DNA of 64,000 bases, taken from Nocardioides marmoriginsengisoli. Lineage in GTDB: Bacteria > Actinomycetota > Actinomycetes > Propionibacteriales > Nocardioidaceae. The translations under genes were made by a program, and so were the position numbers. Under the pieces are notes generated by a model. That model saw only the letters and a program-made list of their open reading frames with translations. It was not told the DNA's origin and ran no database searches. Position 1 is the first letter of the stretch, and the number at the start of each line of letters is the position of its first letter. Shown here in pieces: positions 35,603-43,909 of the stretch. The DNA lies in assembly GCF_003725695.1 (NCBI RefSeq), contig NZ_RJSE01000007.1, positions 1 through 64,000 on the forward strand. The letters run 5' to 3'.

Positions 35603-36976
35603 CTACCCCAGCGCCGGCCGGAGCCGGTGGAACCCCGTCTCCCGCTGGTACGCCGCCGCGGCCGCGAGCACGCCGGCATCCTGTCCCGGAGGCCCGGCGA
35701 TCTGCAGCGACAGCGGCATCCCGGCGCTGGTCAGCCCGATCGGGACCGCGGCCGTCGGGCAGCCCACGGTCGCCCAGTACGGCGTGTGCAGCGACCCGAA
35801 GACGAGTGACTGGTCGCCCTCGAGCAGGTCGTGCAGGGTCGGTGCGCCGACGGTGGCCATCGGACTGACGTGCAGGTCCACCTCGGTGAACAGGGCCCGG
35901 GCCCGCTGCCACGACCGCGCCCGCACCCGCTGCGCCTGGACGTAGTCGGCTCCGGTGTAGGCCAGCCCGCCGGAGAGCAGCGTGCGCGTGGAGCGGCCGT
36001 ACTCCTGCCACCTCGAGCGCAGTGCCGGCAGGTGGTAGGCGTAGCCCTCGCTCAGCATGATCACGTAGTTCGCCGCGGTCACCTCGACGTAGTCGGGCAG
36101 TGGCAGCTCGACGATCTCGGCGCCGGCATCGCGCAGCACGGCCAGCGCGGCCGCGAAGGCGTCGGGCTGGCCGTCGTCGGTCGCGGCGGTCATCGTGTCG
36201 AGCCGGTCGACGCCGATCCGGAGGCCGCGGAGATCGATGGTCGCCGGGGCGGTCGCGTCGTCGGCGATCGCGGCGAGCACCAGCGCGCAGTCCTCGGCGC
36301 TCCGGGCGATCGGGCCGATGCTGTCGAACGACCACGCCAGCGGCAGGCAGCCGTCGGTGCTGATCGCTCCCCAGGTGGTCTTCAGGCCGGTGACGCCGCA
36401 GAAGCCGGCCGGGATCCGGACGCTGCCGCCGGTGTCGGTGCCGATCGCGCCGAGGACCAGGCCGGCCGCGACCGCGCTGGCGCTGCCGCCGCTGGACCCG
36501 CCCGCCCAGCGGTTCAGGTCCCACGGGTTGCGCGGCACCGGGAACGGCTTGTCGGGGTCCGGGAAGCCGCACGCGAACTCGCTCAGGCTGGTCTTGCCCG
36601 TGATCACCGCACCGGCCCGGCGCAGCCGGGAGACGACGGCCGCGTCCTGGCGGTCGCCCCACTCGGGATCCTGGGCCGAGCTCTGCGCCGTGGTCGGTCC
36701 CTCGCTCGTGGTCAGCAGGTCCTTCACCGCGATCGGGATGCCGTGCAGCGGTCCCCGGTCCTGGCCGGCGGCGAGCTCCTGGTCGGCGACGGCGGCGGCC
36801 GCGCGGGCCTGGTCGTCGAAGCGCAGGATGTAGGCGCCGAGACGGTCGGGGTTCGACGCGCCGTCGACGGCCTCGGCGCGGGCGATCGACCGTTCGACCA
36901 GCTCGACGGCCGTCGTCGTCCCGGCGCGGAGGGCGGCCGCGGCCTCGGCGATCGAGTCGGGGAGCTGCTCAGTCAT
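35603..36976 (-). CDS. Amidase signature family hydrolase
   Basis: A 457-aa amidase with the Ser-cisSer-Lys triad: Lys85 in GIPIAVKDLL, the cis-serine in GGSSGGS (159-165) and Ser185 in GTDTGGSVRIPA. The C-terminal third ends TSAGMPLSLQIAGPPG. It hydrolyses an amide to acid plus ammonia or amine. The start overlaps the preceding 59-aa gene by 8 bp. That small partner resembles AtzG/GatC-type subunits, so the pair may be an AtzE-AtzG-like heteromer. Confidence 0.9.
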   Translation of the reverse strand: MTEQLPDSIAEAAAALRAGTTTAVELVERSIARAEAVDGASNPDRLGAYILRFDDQARAAAAVADQELAAGQDRGPLHGIPIAVKDLLTTSEGPTTAQSSAQDPEWGDRQDAAVVSRLRRAGAVITGKTSLSEFACGFPDPDKPFPVPRNPWDLNRWAGGSSGGSASAVAAGLVLGAIGTDTGGSVRIPAGFCGVTGLKTTWGAISTDGCLPLAWSFDSIGPIARSAEDCALVLAAIADDATAPATIDLRGLRIGVDRLDTMTAATDDGQPDAFAAALAVLRDAGAEIVELPLPDYVEVTAANYVIMLSEGYAYHLPALRSRWQEYGRSTRTLLSGGLAYTGADYVQAQRVRARSWQRARALFTEVDLHVSPMATVGAPTLHDLLEGDQSLVFGSLHTPYWATVGCPTAAVPIGLTSAGMPLSLQIAGPPGQDAGVLAAAAAYQRETGFHRLRPALG

Positions 36977-37148
36977 CCGAGTCCCCCGTCCACGCGATCC
37001 GGCCGGGTGAGCACGGCGGCGGGAGCTGGGGGTCGGCGTACAGGACCTGGGCCATCGCCCGGGAGCCCTCGATCCAGGCGACGATGCCGTCGAGCTCGTC
37101 CGGCGGTACCTCCAGGCCGGCGGCGGCGAGCTGATCCTGAACAGACAT
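36969..37148 (-). CDS. Small AtzG/GatC-like amidase partner (59 aa)
   Basis: A 59-aa protein with ATG at 37148, 6 bp after AAGGAG. It reads LAAAGLEVPPDELDGIVAWI then MAQVLYADPQLPPP, a short helical protein ending in a proline-rich strand, like the DUF4089/AtzG family in which a small helical subunit wraps an amidase. It directly precedes and overlaps an amidase gene, as atzG-atzE and gatC-gatA do. Its shortness means family assignment is by pattern and context, not by long homology. Confidence 0.65.
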   Translation of the reverse strand: MSVQDQLAAAGLEVPPDELDGIVAWIEGSRAMAQVLYADPQLPPPCSPGRIAWTGDSDD

Positions 37149-37200
37149 GCCGTTCTCCTTCGTTCGCGGTGCCTTGGCGTGCGGCACTCTGCCATGATAG

Positions 37201-37218
37201 ATACCTTCTAGTCGGTAT
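37201..37218. promoter_or_regulatory. 18-bp palindromic operator, TetR-block type, site 1
   Basis: ATACCTTCTAGTCGGTAT is a partly symmetric copy of the consensus ATACCGACTAGTCGGTAT. It lies just before the nitroreductase ribosome site (GAAGGAG) and in the shared upstream region of the divergent AtzG-amidase genes, so it could control both directions. Confidence 0.65.
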
Positions 37219-37230
37219 GAAGGAGAATTC

Positions 37231-37977
37231 GTGACCAGCCAGGCCCGATCGGGGACGACCGTCCTGACCGACCTCACCCAGGTGCTCACCACGACCCGGT
37301 CGGTGCGGCTCCGGCTCGACTACGACCGTCCGGTCCCCCTCGACGTCGTCGGCGAGTGCCTCCAGCTCGCGCTGCAGGCGCCCACCGGAGGCGCGGCCGA
37401 GGACTGGCGCTGGCTGGTCGTCGCCGATCCGGCGCTGAAGGCCGAGCTCGCAGCGCTCTACTTCGCCGGGTACGACGAGTACGTCTACCAACCGCTGCAC
37501 GGCGCCGCCGGGACCGAGGACGAAGCGGTCGCCGGCCGACTCGGCGGGGTCGCGGCCGACGGGTCGGTGAACCCGCGGACCCAGCGGATCCTCGACGGTG
37601 CCGACCACCTGGCCCGCAACATCGGGCGAGCGCCGTACCTGGTGATCCCGTGCGCGACCCGGCCCGACCCGGCCAAGGGCGGCGCCGGGACCACCTCGGC
37701 GTTCTACGGATCGCTCTACCCGGCGATCTGGCAGTTCAACCTGGCGCTGCGGGCGCGCGGTCTCGGCACCTGCATCACCTCGCTGCACCTGCACCACGCC
37801 GAGCAGGCGGCGGCACTCCTCGGGATCCCGGACGACGCCGTCCAGATCACGATGCTGCCGATCGCCTACACGCTCGGCACCGACTTCAAGGTGGCCGCGC
37901 GCAAGCCGGTCGCCGACGTCGCCTACCTGGACGGCTGGGGAACACCGCTCCCCTACGACGAGCGGCCGTTCGGATGA
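37231..37977 (+). CDS. Nitroreductase-family FMN oxidoreductase
   Basis: A 248-aa protein of the nitroreductase fold (TTTRSVRLRLDYDRPV, ALQAPTGGAAEDWRW, and late LGIPDDAVQITMLPIAYTLG). The family reduces nitro groups, quinones, enones or flavins using NAD(P)H and FMN. The GTG start at 37231 is 5 bp after AAGGAGAA. It is first in a tight operon with an MDR oxidoreductase and an enoyl-CoA hydratase, so a reductive step on a CoA-pathway intermediate is possible. Confidence 0.85.
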   Translation: MTSQARSGTTVLTDLTQVLTTTRSVRLRLDYDRPVPLDVVGECLQLALQAPTGGAAEDWRWLVVADPALKAELAALYFAGYDEYVYQPLHGAAGTEDEAVAGRLGGVAADGSVNPRTQRILDGADHLARNIGRAPYLVIPCATRPDPAKGGAGTTSAFYGSLYPAIWQFNLALRARGLGTCITSLHLHHAEQAAALLGIPDDAVQITMLPIAYTLGTDFKVAARKPVADVAYLDGWGTPLPYDERPFG

Positions 37978-38930
37978 GGGCGGCGTACGTCGAGCAGCCC
38001 TCGGCCACCGACCCGGCCGCCGCGGTCGTCGTCGGCGAGCTCGACGCACCGGCCGGACCGGACGGGTGGGCCCAGGTCGACCTGTACGCCGGCGCCCTGA
38101 ACATGCACGACGTCTGGATGCTCCGCGGCGTCGCCCAGCAGCCGGGAGTCGACCGGTACGTGCTGGGCAGCGACGGCGCCGGCCGGTACGACGGCACCGA
38201 CGTCGTGATCTACCCGGTGCTGCCCGCCACCGAGTCCGGCAGGACCGTCGGCCACGCCACCCTGCTCAGCGACCAGGGCCACGGGCTGCTCGCCGAGCAG
38301 GCGGTCGTGCCGCGCGAGAACCTGGTCGCCAAGCCGGCGCACCTCTCCTGGGCCGAAGCCGCGAGCCTGCCGACCGCGTGGCTGACGGCGTACCGGATGT
38401 TGTTCACCAAGGGCGACCTGCGGGCCGGCGGGAGCGTGCTGATCCAAGGCGCCGGCGGTGGTGTCGCCACGGCGGCGCTGCTGCTCGCCCGTGCCGCTGG
38501 TGCGAACGTCCTGGTCACCTCGCGCTCCGCGGAGAAGCGCGACCGGGCCCGGGAGCTCGGTGCGGACCTGGCGCTGGAGCCCGGTGCGCGGGTCCCCGAC
38601 CTGGTCGACGTCGTGGTCGACACCGTCGGGCCGGCGACCTTCGAGCACTCGATGATGTCGACCCGCGCCGGGGGCGCGATCGTCACCTGCGGCGCCTCCA
38701 CCGGCTTCGTGGTCGAGGTGAACCTGGCGCGCCTCTTCGCGCGCGAGATCAGCATCCACGGATCGACGACCGGCACCCTCGAGGAGTTCCGGGCGCTGCT
38801 CGGCTTCGTCGGGAAGCACCAGGTCCGCCCGGTCGTGGACAGCGTCGTCGACCTGGACGACGTCCGCCGTCAGGTCGAGCGGATGGTCGCCGGGGACGGG
38901 TTCGGCAAGCTCTGCGTGCAGCTCCGATGA
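37974..38930 (+). CDS. MDR/quinone oxidoreductase-like protein
   Basis: A 318-aa medium-chain dehydrogenase/reductase. The GroES-like N-terminal domain has LYAGALNMHDVWMLRG and GSDGAG, and the Rossmann part has GAGGGVATAALLLARAAGA. The usual catalytic zinc cysteine after the first strand is absent, which fits quinone- or enoyl-reductase-type members. The ATG overlaps the previous stop (ATGA). It probably reduces or oxidises a C=C or C=O bond using NADPH. Confidence 0.85.
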   Translation: MRAAYVEQPSATDPAAAVVVGELDAPAGPDGWAQVDLYAGALNMHDVWMLRGVAQQPGVDRYVLGSDGAGRYDGTDVVIYPVLPATESGRTVGHATLLSDQGHGLLAEQAVVPRENLVAKPAHLSWAEAASLPTAWLTAYRMLFTKGDLRAGGSVLIQGAGGGVATAALLLARAAGANVLVTSRSAEKRDRARELGADLALEPGARVPDLVDVVVDTVGPATFEHSMMSTRAGGAIVTCGASTGFVVEVNLARLFAREISIHGSTTGTLEEFRALLGFVGKHQVRPVVDSVVDLDDVRRQVERMVAGDGFGKLCVQLR

Positions 38931-39685
38931 GCGGCGCGCCGGTCGTCCTCACCCGAGTCGGGCCCGCGCTCCAGGCGCGGATCAACCGGCCCGAGGCCGG
39001 CAACGCCTGCAGCTCCGAGGTGATGGCGGGACTCGAGGAATGGCTCGCCGGGGCGGCCGATCCGGAGGTGCGGGCGCTGGTGCTGACCGGCACCGGGCGC
39101 AGCTTCTGCGCCGGCGCGGACCTCGCCGAGGCGACCGCGCTGCTGGGTGACCAGCCCGCCCTGCGCGCCTTCCTGGACCGTGGTCGCGCCCTGGTGCGCC
39201 GGGTCCGCGACGCCGGCGTGCCGACGATCGCCGCGGTCAACGGGGCTGCCTTCGGCGGCGGTCTGGAGCTGCTGCTGGCCTGCGACGTCGCGGTCGCGGC
39301 CGGCTCGGCCCGGATCGGCGACCGGCACATCTCCGTCGGCCAGGTGCCCGGCTGGGGCTCCAGCGTGATGCTCCCCCGCGCCGTCGGACCGGTGCTCGCC
39401 CGCCGGCTGCTGCTCACCGGCGAGACCTGGACCGGGGCCGAGGCCGAGCGCCACGGCCTGGTCAGCGAGGTGGTCGCGGACGAGGAGCTCGACGGTGCGG
39501 TCGCCGCGCTGGTCGAGCGGATCGCCGCCCACGACCCCGACGCCGTCCGGCGGATGCTGCGGGTCGCGCGCCCCGACGACGACGAAGCCGCCTGGAACCG
39601 GGAGGCCGCGACGCTCGCCGAGCACCTCGCCGGCCAGCCGGATCCCGGCGCGAACCCGCTTCCCGCCGCGTTGCGCGGCCGCTGA
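38927..39685 (+). CDS. Enoyl-CoA hydratase/isomerase family protein (1)
   Basis: A 252-aa crotonase-fold protein. RSFCAGADLAEA and the oxyanion-hole loop NGAAFGGGLELLLACDVAVA are conserved; GDRHISVGQVPGWGSS holds the second active-site region. It adds water to, or isomerises, an enoyl-CoA. The start overlaps the MDR stop (ATGA). It ends the nitroreductase operon. Confidence 0.88.
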   Translation: MSGAPVVLTRVGPALQARINRPEAGNACSSEVMAGLEEWLAGAADPEVRALVLTGTGRSFCAGADLAEATALLGDQPALRAFLDRGRALVRRVRDAGVPTIAAVNGAAFGGGLELLLACDVAVAAGSARIGDRHISVGQVPGWGSSVMLPRAVGPVLARRLLLTGETWTGAEAERHGLVSEVVADEELDGAVAALVERIAAHDPDAVRRMLRVARPDDDEAAWNREAATLAEHLAGQPDPGANPLPAALRGR

Positions 39686-39697
39686 CCCCTAAAGTGC

Positions 39698-39715
39698 ATA
39701 GCGACTAGTCGGAAT
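39698..39715. promoter_or_regulatory. 18-bp palindromic operator, TetR-block type, site 2
   Basis: ATAGCGACTAGTCGGAAT matches the consensus ATACCGACTAGTCGGTAT at 16 of 18 positions. It lies 15 bp before the maoC GTG, and since the tetR gene follows maoC it would give autoregulation. Confidence 0.7.
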
Positions 39716-39729
39716 GGAGCACCACGACC

Positions 39730-40218
39730 GTGCGAACGATCAAGCGAACCACCGTGACCACGCCCCGGGACCTGCTGGACCTGGTCGGGCAGGACCTCGG
39801 CGCCAGTGAGCCGCGCGTCGTCACCCAGGAGGACGTCGACTCGTTCGCGGACGTCACCAAGGACCACCAGTGGATCCACGTCGACGTCGAGCGCGCGAAG
39901 ACCGGCCCGTTCGGGACCACGATCGTGCACGGGTTCCTGACCCTGGCGATGGTGCCGCGGCTGCTCGAGGACATCCTCGAGGTCTCCGAGTTCTCGATGG
40001 GCGTCAACTACGGCCTGGACCGGGTCCGCTTCATCCGCCCGCTGCCGCCGGGCACCGAGATCCAGGGCACCGCGACCCTGGTGTCGGCCGAGCCGATCGT
40101 CGCCACCGAGAAGGACCCGCGCGAGGGCGTGCAGGCCAAGGCATCGGTGGTCGTAGAGTTCGCGGACGAGTCACAGACCTGCTGCGTCGCCGAGATCCTG
40201 TTCCGCTACTACGCCTGA
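39730..40218 (+). CDS. MaoC-family dehydratase
   Basis: A 162-aa hotdog-fold hydratase. TQEDVDSFADVTKDHQWIHVDVERAKTGPFGTTIVHGFLTLA, read in parts, contains the catalytic Asp-x4-His of R-specific enoyl-CoA hydratases. It would hydrate an enoyl-CoA with R stereochemistry, or dehydrate a hydroxyacyl-CoA. The GTG at 39730 is about 10 bp after TGGAG. It is followed by the tetR gene on the same strand. Confidence 0.88.
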   Translation: MRTIKRTTVTTPRDLLDLVGQDLGASEPRVVTQEDVDSFADVTKDHQWIHVDVERAKTGPFGTTIVHGFLTLAMVPRLLEDILEVSEFSMGVNYGLDRVRFIRPLPPGTEIQGTATLVSAEPIVATEKDPREGVQAKASVVVEFADESQTCCVAEILFRYYA

Positions 40219-40259
40219 ACGTGACCCGCAGTGCCAGAGATGCGAGACCGAGGAGCACC

Positions 40260-40889
40260 ATGACTGAGCCCGCCGACACGACACCGTCCGGACGGCGCCG
40301 CTGGCCCGACGGCTACGACCCGCCGCGGACCCGTCGTGAGCTGGTCGACAGCGCCCTGCACCTGTTCGAGAAGGACGGTTTCGACCGGACCACGCTCCAG
40401 CAGATCGTCAGCCGCGCCAACCTCACCAAGGGTGCGTTCTACCACCACTTCGAGAGCAAGGAAGACCTGCTCTCGCAGATCCAGAACGAGTACCTGGACA
40501 CCCAGATCGAGGCCGCCAACGCGATCGTCGCCACCCAGACCGACACCGTCGAGCAGCTCCGCGAGCTGATCCGGCTCAGCCTCAGCGGGGTGGCGACCTA
40601 CCGCGCGCACGTGGCGATCTTCTACCAGGAGCGCCGCCACCTCACCGGTGACCGGCTGGCCGCGGTCACCGAGAAGCGCAACGAGCTCGAGGCCGTGTTC
40701 CGCGGTTCCGTCGAGCGCGGCATCGGCGCCGGCACCTTCCGCGCCGACATGTCCGGAAGGGTGGTCAGCTTCGGCATCCTCGGGATGTGCGCCTGGGCGT
40801 TCCAGTGGTTCAACCCGGACGGGACCCTGACCATCGACGAGGTGGCAGAGCAGTTCTGCGCGTTGGTGCTCGACGGGTTGCTGGCTTAG
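40260..40889 (+). CDS. TetR/AcrR-family transcriptional regulator
   Basis: A 209-aa regulator. The TetR helix-turn-helix is clear (TRRELVDSALHLFEKDGFDRTTLQQIVS, then NLTKGAFYHHFESKEDLL), followed by a helical ligand domain. The ATG at 40260 is 4 bp after AGGAG. It is the only specific regulator inside the 37-57 kb block, so it is the best candidate reader of the 18-bp palindromes at 37201, 39698, 42978, 44646 and 44734. Acyl-CoA is a common ligand for TetR proteins in such clusters (inference). Confidence 0.9.
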   Translation: MTEPADTTPSGRRRWPDGYDPPRTRRELVDSALHLFEKDGFDRTTLQQIVSRANLTKGAFYHHFESKEDLLSQIQNEYLDTQIEAANAIVATQTDTVEQLRELIRLSLSGVATYRAHVAIFYQERRHLTGDRLAAVTEKRNELEAVFRGSVERGIGAGTFRADMSGRVVSFGILGMCAWAFQWFNPDGTLTIDEVAEQFCALVLDGLLA

Positions 40890-40903
40890 TCCCTGCGGAC
40901 GCC

Positions 40904-40919
40904 CGCCGCCCGCGCGGCG
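40904..40919. terminator. Hairpin between convergent tetR and flavin reductase genes
   Basis: CGCCGC (40904-40909), loop CCGC, then GCGGCG (40914-40919) form a perfect 6-bp stem in the 37-bp gap between the two convergent stops. There is no T run, as is common in high-G+C actinobacteria. It could serve both strands. Confidence 0.5.
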
Positions 40920-40926
40920 ACCCGCC

Positions 40927-41442
40927 CTACTCCGCCAGGTCGGCGACCGGGGCGGAGAAGCGGCCCCGGTAGAAGGAGAGCGCCGGCGTCGAGGACTCCT
41001 TGAGCCCGACGTGGTCCACGTCGACCAGGAAGATGATGTGGTCGCCGCTGCTGATCGCCTGGTCGGTGCGGCCGGCGAGGACGGCCGGCGTACCCGGGAT
41101 CAGCGGCACCCCGTCCGGTCCCGGGGTCCAGCCGATGCCGTCGAGCTTGTCGGTGCCGGAGAGCCCCGAGGTCGCGAACCGGCGGGCGATGTCCTCCTGG
41201 TCGGCGCCGAGGATGTGGATCGCGATCCGCTCGGCCTCGGCGAGCACCGGGTAGCTGGACGAGGTGGTCGCCAGGCAGAACAGCACCTTCGCCGGTTCCA
41301 GCGAGACCGAGGTGAACGAGTTCACCGTCAGCGCCGCGACCCGGCCGTCGGCGGTGCGTGCGGTGACGGCGGTGACGCCGGTCGGGAAGTGCCCGCAGAC
41401 CTTGCGGAAGTCACCGGAGTCGAAGAGGGGCTCGGTCGTCAT
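40927..41442 (-). CDS. Flavin reductase family protein
   Basis: A 171-aa flavin reductase-like protein (FRKVCGHFPTGVTAVTARTADGRVAALTVNSFTSVSLEPAKVLFCLA, read in parts). Such proteins hand reduced FMN or FAD to a partner monooxygenase. The ATG overlaps the preceding VOC stop. No flavin-dependent monooxygenase is encoded beside it in this window, so its partner may be elsewhere or the nitroreductase-like protein may use the reduced flavin. Confidence 0.87.
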   Translation of the reverse strand: MTTEPLFDSGDFRKVCGHFPTGVTAVTARTADGRVAALTVNSFTSVSLEPAKVLFCLATTSSSYPVLAEAERIAIHILGADQEDIARRFATSGLSGTDKLDGIGWTPGPDGVPLIPGTPAVLAGRTDQAISSGDHIIFLVDVDHVGLKESSTPALSFYRGRFSAPVADLAE

Positions 41443-42239
41443 GCGGTCACCGCCGAGGAGAAGTTGTCGGGACGGAGGCGGCTCTGCAGCTCGACCAGGC
41501 ACACGGTGTGGCCCTCGGGGTCGCGGATCAGCTGCAGCTTGCCGTGCGGGCTCTCGAACGGGCCGACGCTCGGCGTGCCGCCGAGCTCGGTGACCCGGCT
41601 GATCGCGTCGTCCAGGGAGGCGACGCTGAAGTACGTGATCCAGGTGGACGGCACCAGGTTCGGCCAGTCGTTGTCGAGCCGAAGCACGCCGGCGACGGCG
41701 ACCTCGCCGAGCTTCAGCACGGTGTACGGCTGGGAGGTCGGCGAGCTCTGCACCTCGGTGTCGAACCCGAACAGCGCCTGGTAGTACGCGATCGACTGCT
41801 CCGGCTCACCGGTGTCGAGCTCGTTCCAGCAGAGCGCGCCGGACTCGTTCAGCGCCTCGACGCCCGCGCGCAGCTCGCCCTGGTAGAGGCCGAAGACGGC
41901 ACCGAACGGGTCGACCACGGTCGCGCCGGAGCCGGCGGCCGGCAGGTGGCGCGGCGCGGTGACGAGCTCGCCGCCCGCGGTCACGGCCTGCTCGGCGGCG
42001 GCGTCGATGTCGTCGACCGCGAAGTAGGTGATCCAGCCGCGCGGTCCTCCGTGCAGACCGTCCGAGATGCCGGCGACGTCGCGTCCGGCGAGGCTGCACA
42101 TCCGGTAGACGGAGCTGCCGATCCGCTCGTGGCGCACCGTCCAGCCGAGGAGTGCCGAGTAGAACTCCTCGGAGGCGGCCGGGTCGGACGAGCAGAGCTC
42201 GACCCACACCGCCTCGCCGGCTTGGAAGGGTCGGTTCAT
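41439..42239 (-). CDS. VOC-family protein with two glyoxalase-like domains
   Basis: A 266-aa protein with two vicinal-oxygen-chelate modules (about 1-120 and 135-255). Each has the beta-alpha-beta pattern with FYSALLGW and YYQALFGF segments. The family includes lyases, epimerases, dioxygenases and binding proteins; the specific role is not evident. The ATG at 42239 overlaps the previous gene's stop (ATGA), and its own stop overlaps the flavin reductase start, so the three genes form one coupled operon. Confidence 0.85.
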   Translation of the reverse strand: MNRPFQAGEAVWVELCSSDPAASEEFYSALLGWTVRHERIGSSVYRMCSLAGRDVAGISDGLHGGPRGWITYFAVDDIDAAAEQAVTAGGELVTAPRHLPAAGSGATVVDPFGAVFGLYQGELRAGVEALNESGALCWNELDTGEPEQSIAYYQALFGFDTEVQSSPTSQPYTVLKLGEVAVAGVLRLDNDWPNLVPSTWITYFSVASLDDAISRVTELGGTPSVGPFESPHGKLQLIRDPEGHTVCLVELQSRLRPDNFSSAVTA

Positions 42240-42967
42240 CGGTCTGCTCCTTCGGCAGGCGGCCGCACGATCGTGCGGGCCGAGATCTCGTAGGCGGCCG
42301 CCGGTGACCCGGTGGCGATGCTGCTCTCGACGACCTCGACCACGGCGCGCAGGGCATCGCCGGGGACGGCCGCGAGGCTCTCGACGAGCTCGTCGACCTC
42401 GGCGTCGAGGGTGGTTTCGGTGACGACCCTGGCGACCAGGCCCCAGGCCAGCAGCTGGGCCGCGGTGGCCGTCGTACCGGTGAGGAGGGCGTAGGCCTGC
42501 GCCCGCGGCAGGGCCTGCGCGACGGTGTGCCCGACGCCGGCCGGCGCGAAGCCGTACCGGACCTCGGGCAGCGAGAGCCGGACGTCGCTCGCCGCCACCG
42601 GCAGGTGCACCGCGGCGAGCAGGCCGGCACCGAAGCCGATCACCTGACCCCGTACGGCGGCCACCACCGGGACCGGCAGCCGACGGATCCGGCCCAGGCT
42701 CTCGTCGCTGGTCCGGAGGTCCGCCGCGACGGCGTCGGTACCGGCGGCCGCCAGCGCCTCGAACGACGAGGTGTCCCAGCCGCCGCAGAAGTTCCGGCCG
42801 GCCAGCTCCAGCCGGATCACCGCGCATGCGGGGTCGGCGGCGGCCTCCTCGAGGACGTCGGCCAGCTCGGTGAGCAGGGCCTGGTCGAAGCAGTTCCCCC
42901 GCCGGCTGTTGTCGTAGGTCACGCGCGCGACACGACCGCCGCGTTCGCGCTCCAGGGTGGTGGACAT
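42236..42967 (-). CDS. Enoyl-CoA hydratase/isomerase family protein (2)
   Basis: A 243-aa crotonase-fold protein (RNFCGGWDTSSFEAL; oxyanion-hole AVRGQVIGFGAGLLAAVHLPVAA). The ATG at 42967 lies 7 bp after a strong -10 box, with no ribosome site, so the mRNA is probably leaderless. It heads a three-gene leftward operon with the VOC and flavin reductase genes. An in-frame ATG at 42979 lies inside the promoter and is rejected. Confidence 0.85.
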   Translation of the reverse strand: MSTTLERERGGRVARVTYDNSRRGNCFDQALLTELADVLEEAAADPACAVIRLELAGRNFCGGWDTSSFEALAAAGTDAVAADLRTSDESLGRIRRLPVPVVAAVRGQVIGFGAGLLAAVHLPVAASDVRLSLPEVRYGFAPAGVGHTVAQALPRAQAYALLTGTTATAAQLLAWGLVARVVTETTLDAEVDELVESLAAVPGDALRAVVEVVESSIATGSPAAAYEISARTIVRPPAEGADR

Positions 42968-42974
42968 GAGTAAG

Positions 42975-43003
42975 ATCATACATACCAGTCGGTATGAAGT
43001 AAA
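42975..43003 (-). promoter_or_regulatory. Promoter whose spacer is filled by TetR-block operator site 3
   Basis: Leftward: TTTACT (43003-42998), a 17-bp spacer holding most of the palindrome (ATACCGACTGGTATGTAT, 42995-42978), then TATGAT (42980-42975), and the hydratase ATG 7 bp later. A repressor on the palindrome would block both promoter boxes. The rightward hydrolase gene at 43061 may share the site. Confidence 0.72.
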
Positions 43004-43060
43004 CTCCCGACAAGGACCAGAGGACGCCGAACGGCGTCCCGGAAGAATAGGTGGATGCGC

Positions 43061-43909
43061 ATGCTTGAGAACGGCTCGCACTTCGTCGACGTCGGCGGAT
43101 ACCAGCTGCACTGCGCGGTGATCGGTTCCGGCCCGCCGTTGCTGGTCGTGCACGGCGGGATGGGCTACGGGCACGGTGGTTTCCGACCGTGGCTCGACGC
43201 GCTCGGCGACAGCCGGACAGTGATCTACGTCGACCTGCCGGGCAACGGCAAGAGCGGCACTCCGGCGGACTACGAGCAGTGGAGCACCGTCGACCGGCTC
43301 TCCGACTCGCTCCACCAGCTGCGCGTCGGGCTCGGCCTGGAGACCTGGAGCGTCTTCGGACACTCCTTCGGCGGCTACGTGGTGCAGTCCTACGCGCTCG
43401 ACCACCCGGACGAGATCGACTCGCTGGTGATCTCCTGCTCGACGTCGATCATGGACCACATGGACGAGTCGCTGCGGTTCGCCCGGATCGCCAGTCACAG
43501 CGACGAGCAGTACGAGGCGATCGCGGGCGCGCTGTTCACTCCGATGACCAGCGACGCCGAGTTCGACCGGGTCACCAGCCAGGTGCGGTCGGCGTACTTC
43601 GCGGACCCCGACTTCCTGGGACGGGACGTGCAGATGCCCAGCGGCGGGAGCGCTGCCGCCTTCAACGCGACCCTCCGGGTCTGGGACAACTCCGACCTCA
43701 GCAACCGGGTCGCTTCGATCACGGTGCCGACGCTGGTCCTCGGCGCCGCTCGCGACTGGACGTTCCCGCTCGACGTCGGCGCCCGCCGTACGCACCGGCT
43801 GATCGAGGGCTCGAGCTACCACGAGTTCGCCGACTCCGGGCACTTCCCGTACGTCGAGGAGCACGACGAGTTCATCGAGGTCGTCGCGGGCTGGTTGCTC
43901 ACCCCGTGA
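43061..43909 (+). CDS. Alpha/beta-fold hydrolase
   Basis: A 282-aa hydrolase. LLVVHGGMGYGHGG provides the oxyanion region, VFGHSFGGYVVQ the nucleophile serine, and ADSGHFPYVEEHDEF the catalytic histidine near the C-terminus. The general layout resembles proline iminopeptidase-like esterases and ring-cleavage (C-C) hydrolases. The ATG at 43061 is 6 bp after AGGTGG; the ATG at 43055 touches that site. It is divergent from the hydratase operon and overlaps the converging exporter gene by 11 bp. Confidence 0.85.
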   Translation: MLENGSHFVDVGGYQLHCAVIGSGPPLLVVHGGMGYGHGGFRPWLDALGDSRTVIYVDLPGNGKSGTPADYEQWSTVDRLSDSLHQLRVGLGLETWSVFGHSFGGYVVQSYALDHPDEIDSLVISCSTSIMDHMDESLRFARIASHSDEQYEAIAGALFTPMTSDAEFDRVTSQVRSAYFADPDFLGRDVQMPSGGSAAAFNATLRVWDNSDLSNRVASITVPTLVLGAARDWTFPLDVGARRTHRLIEGSSYHEFADSGHFPYVEEHDEFIEVVAGWLLTP

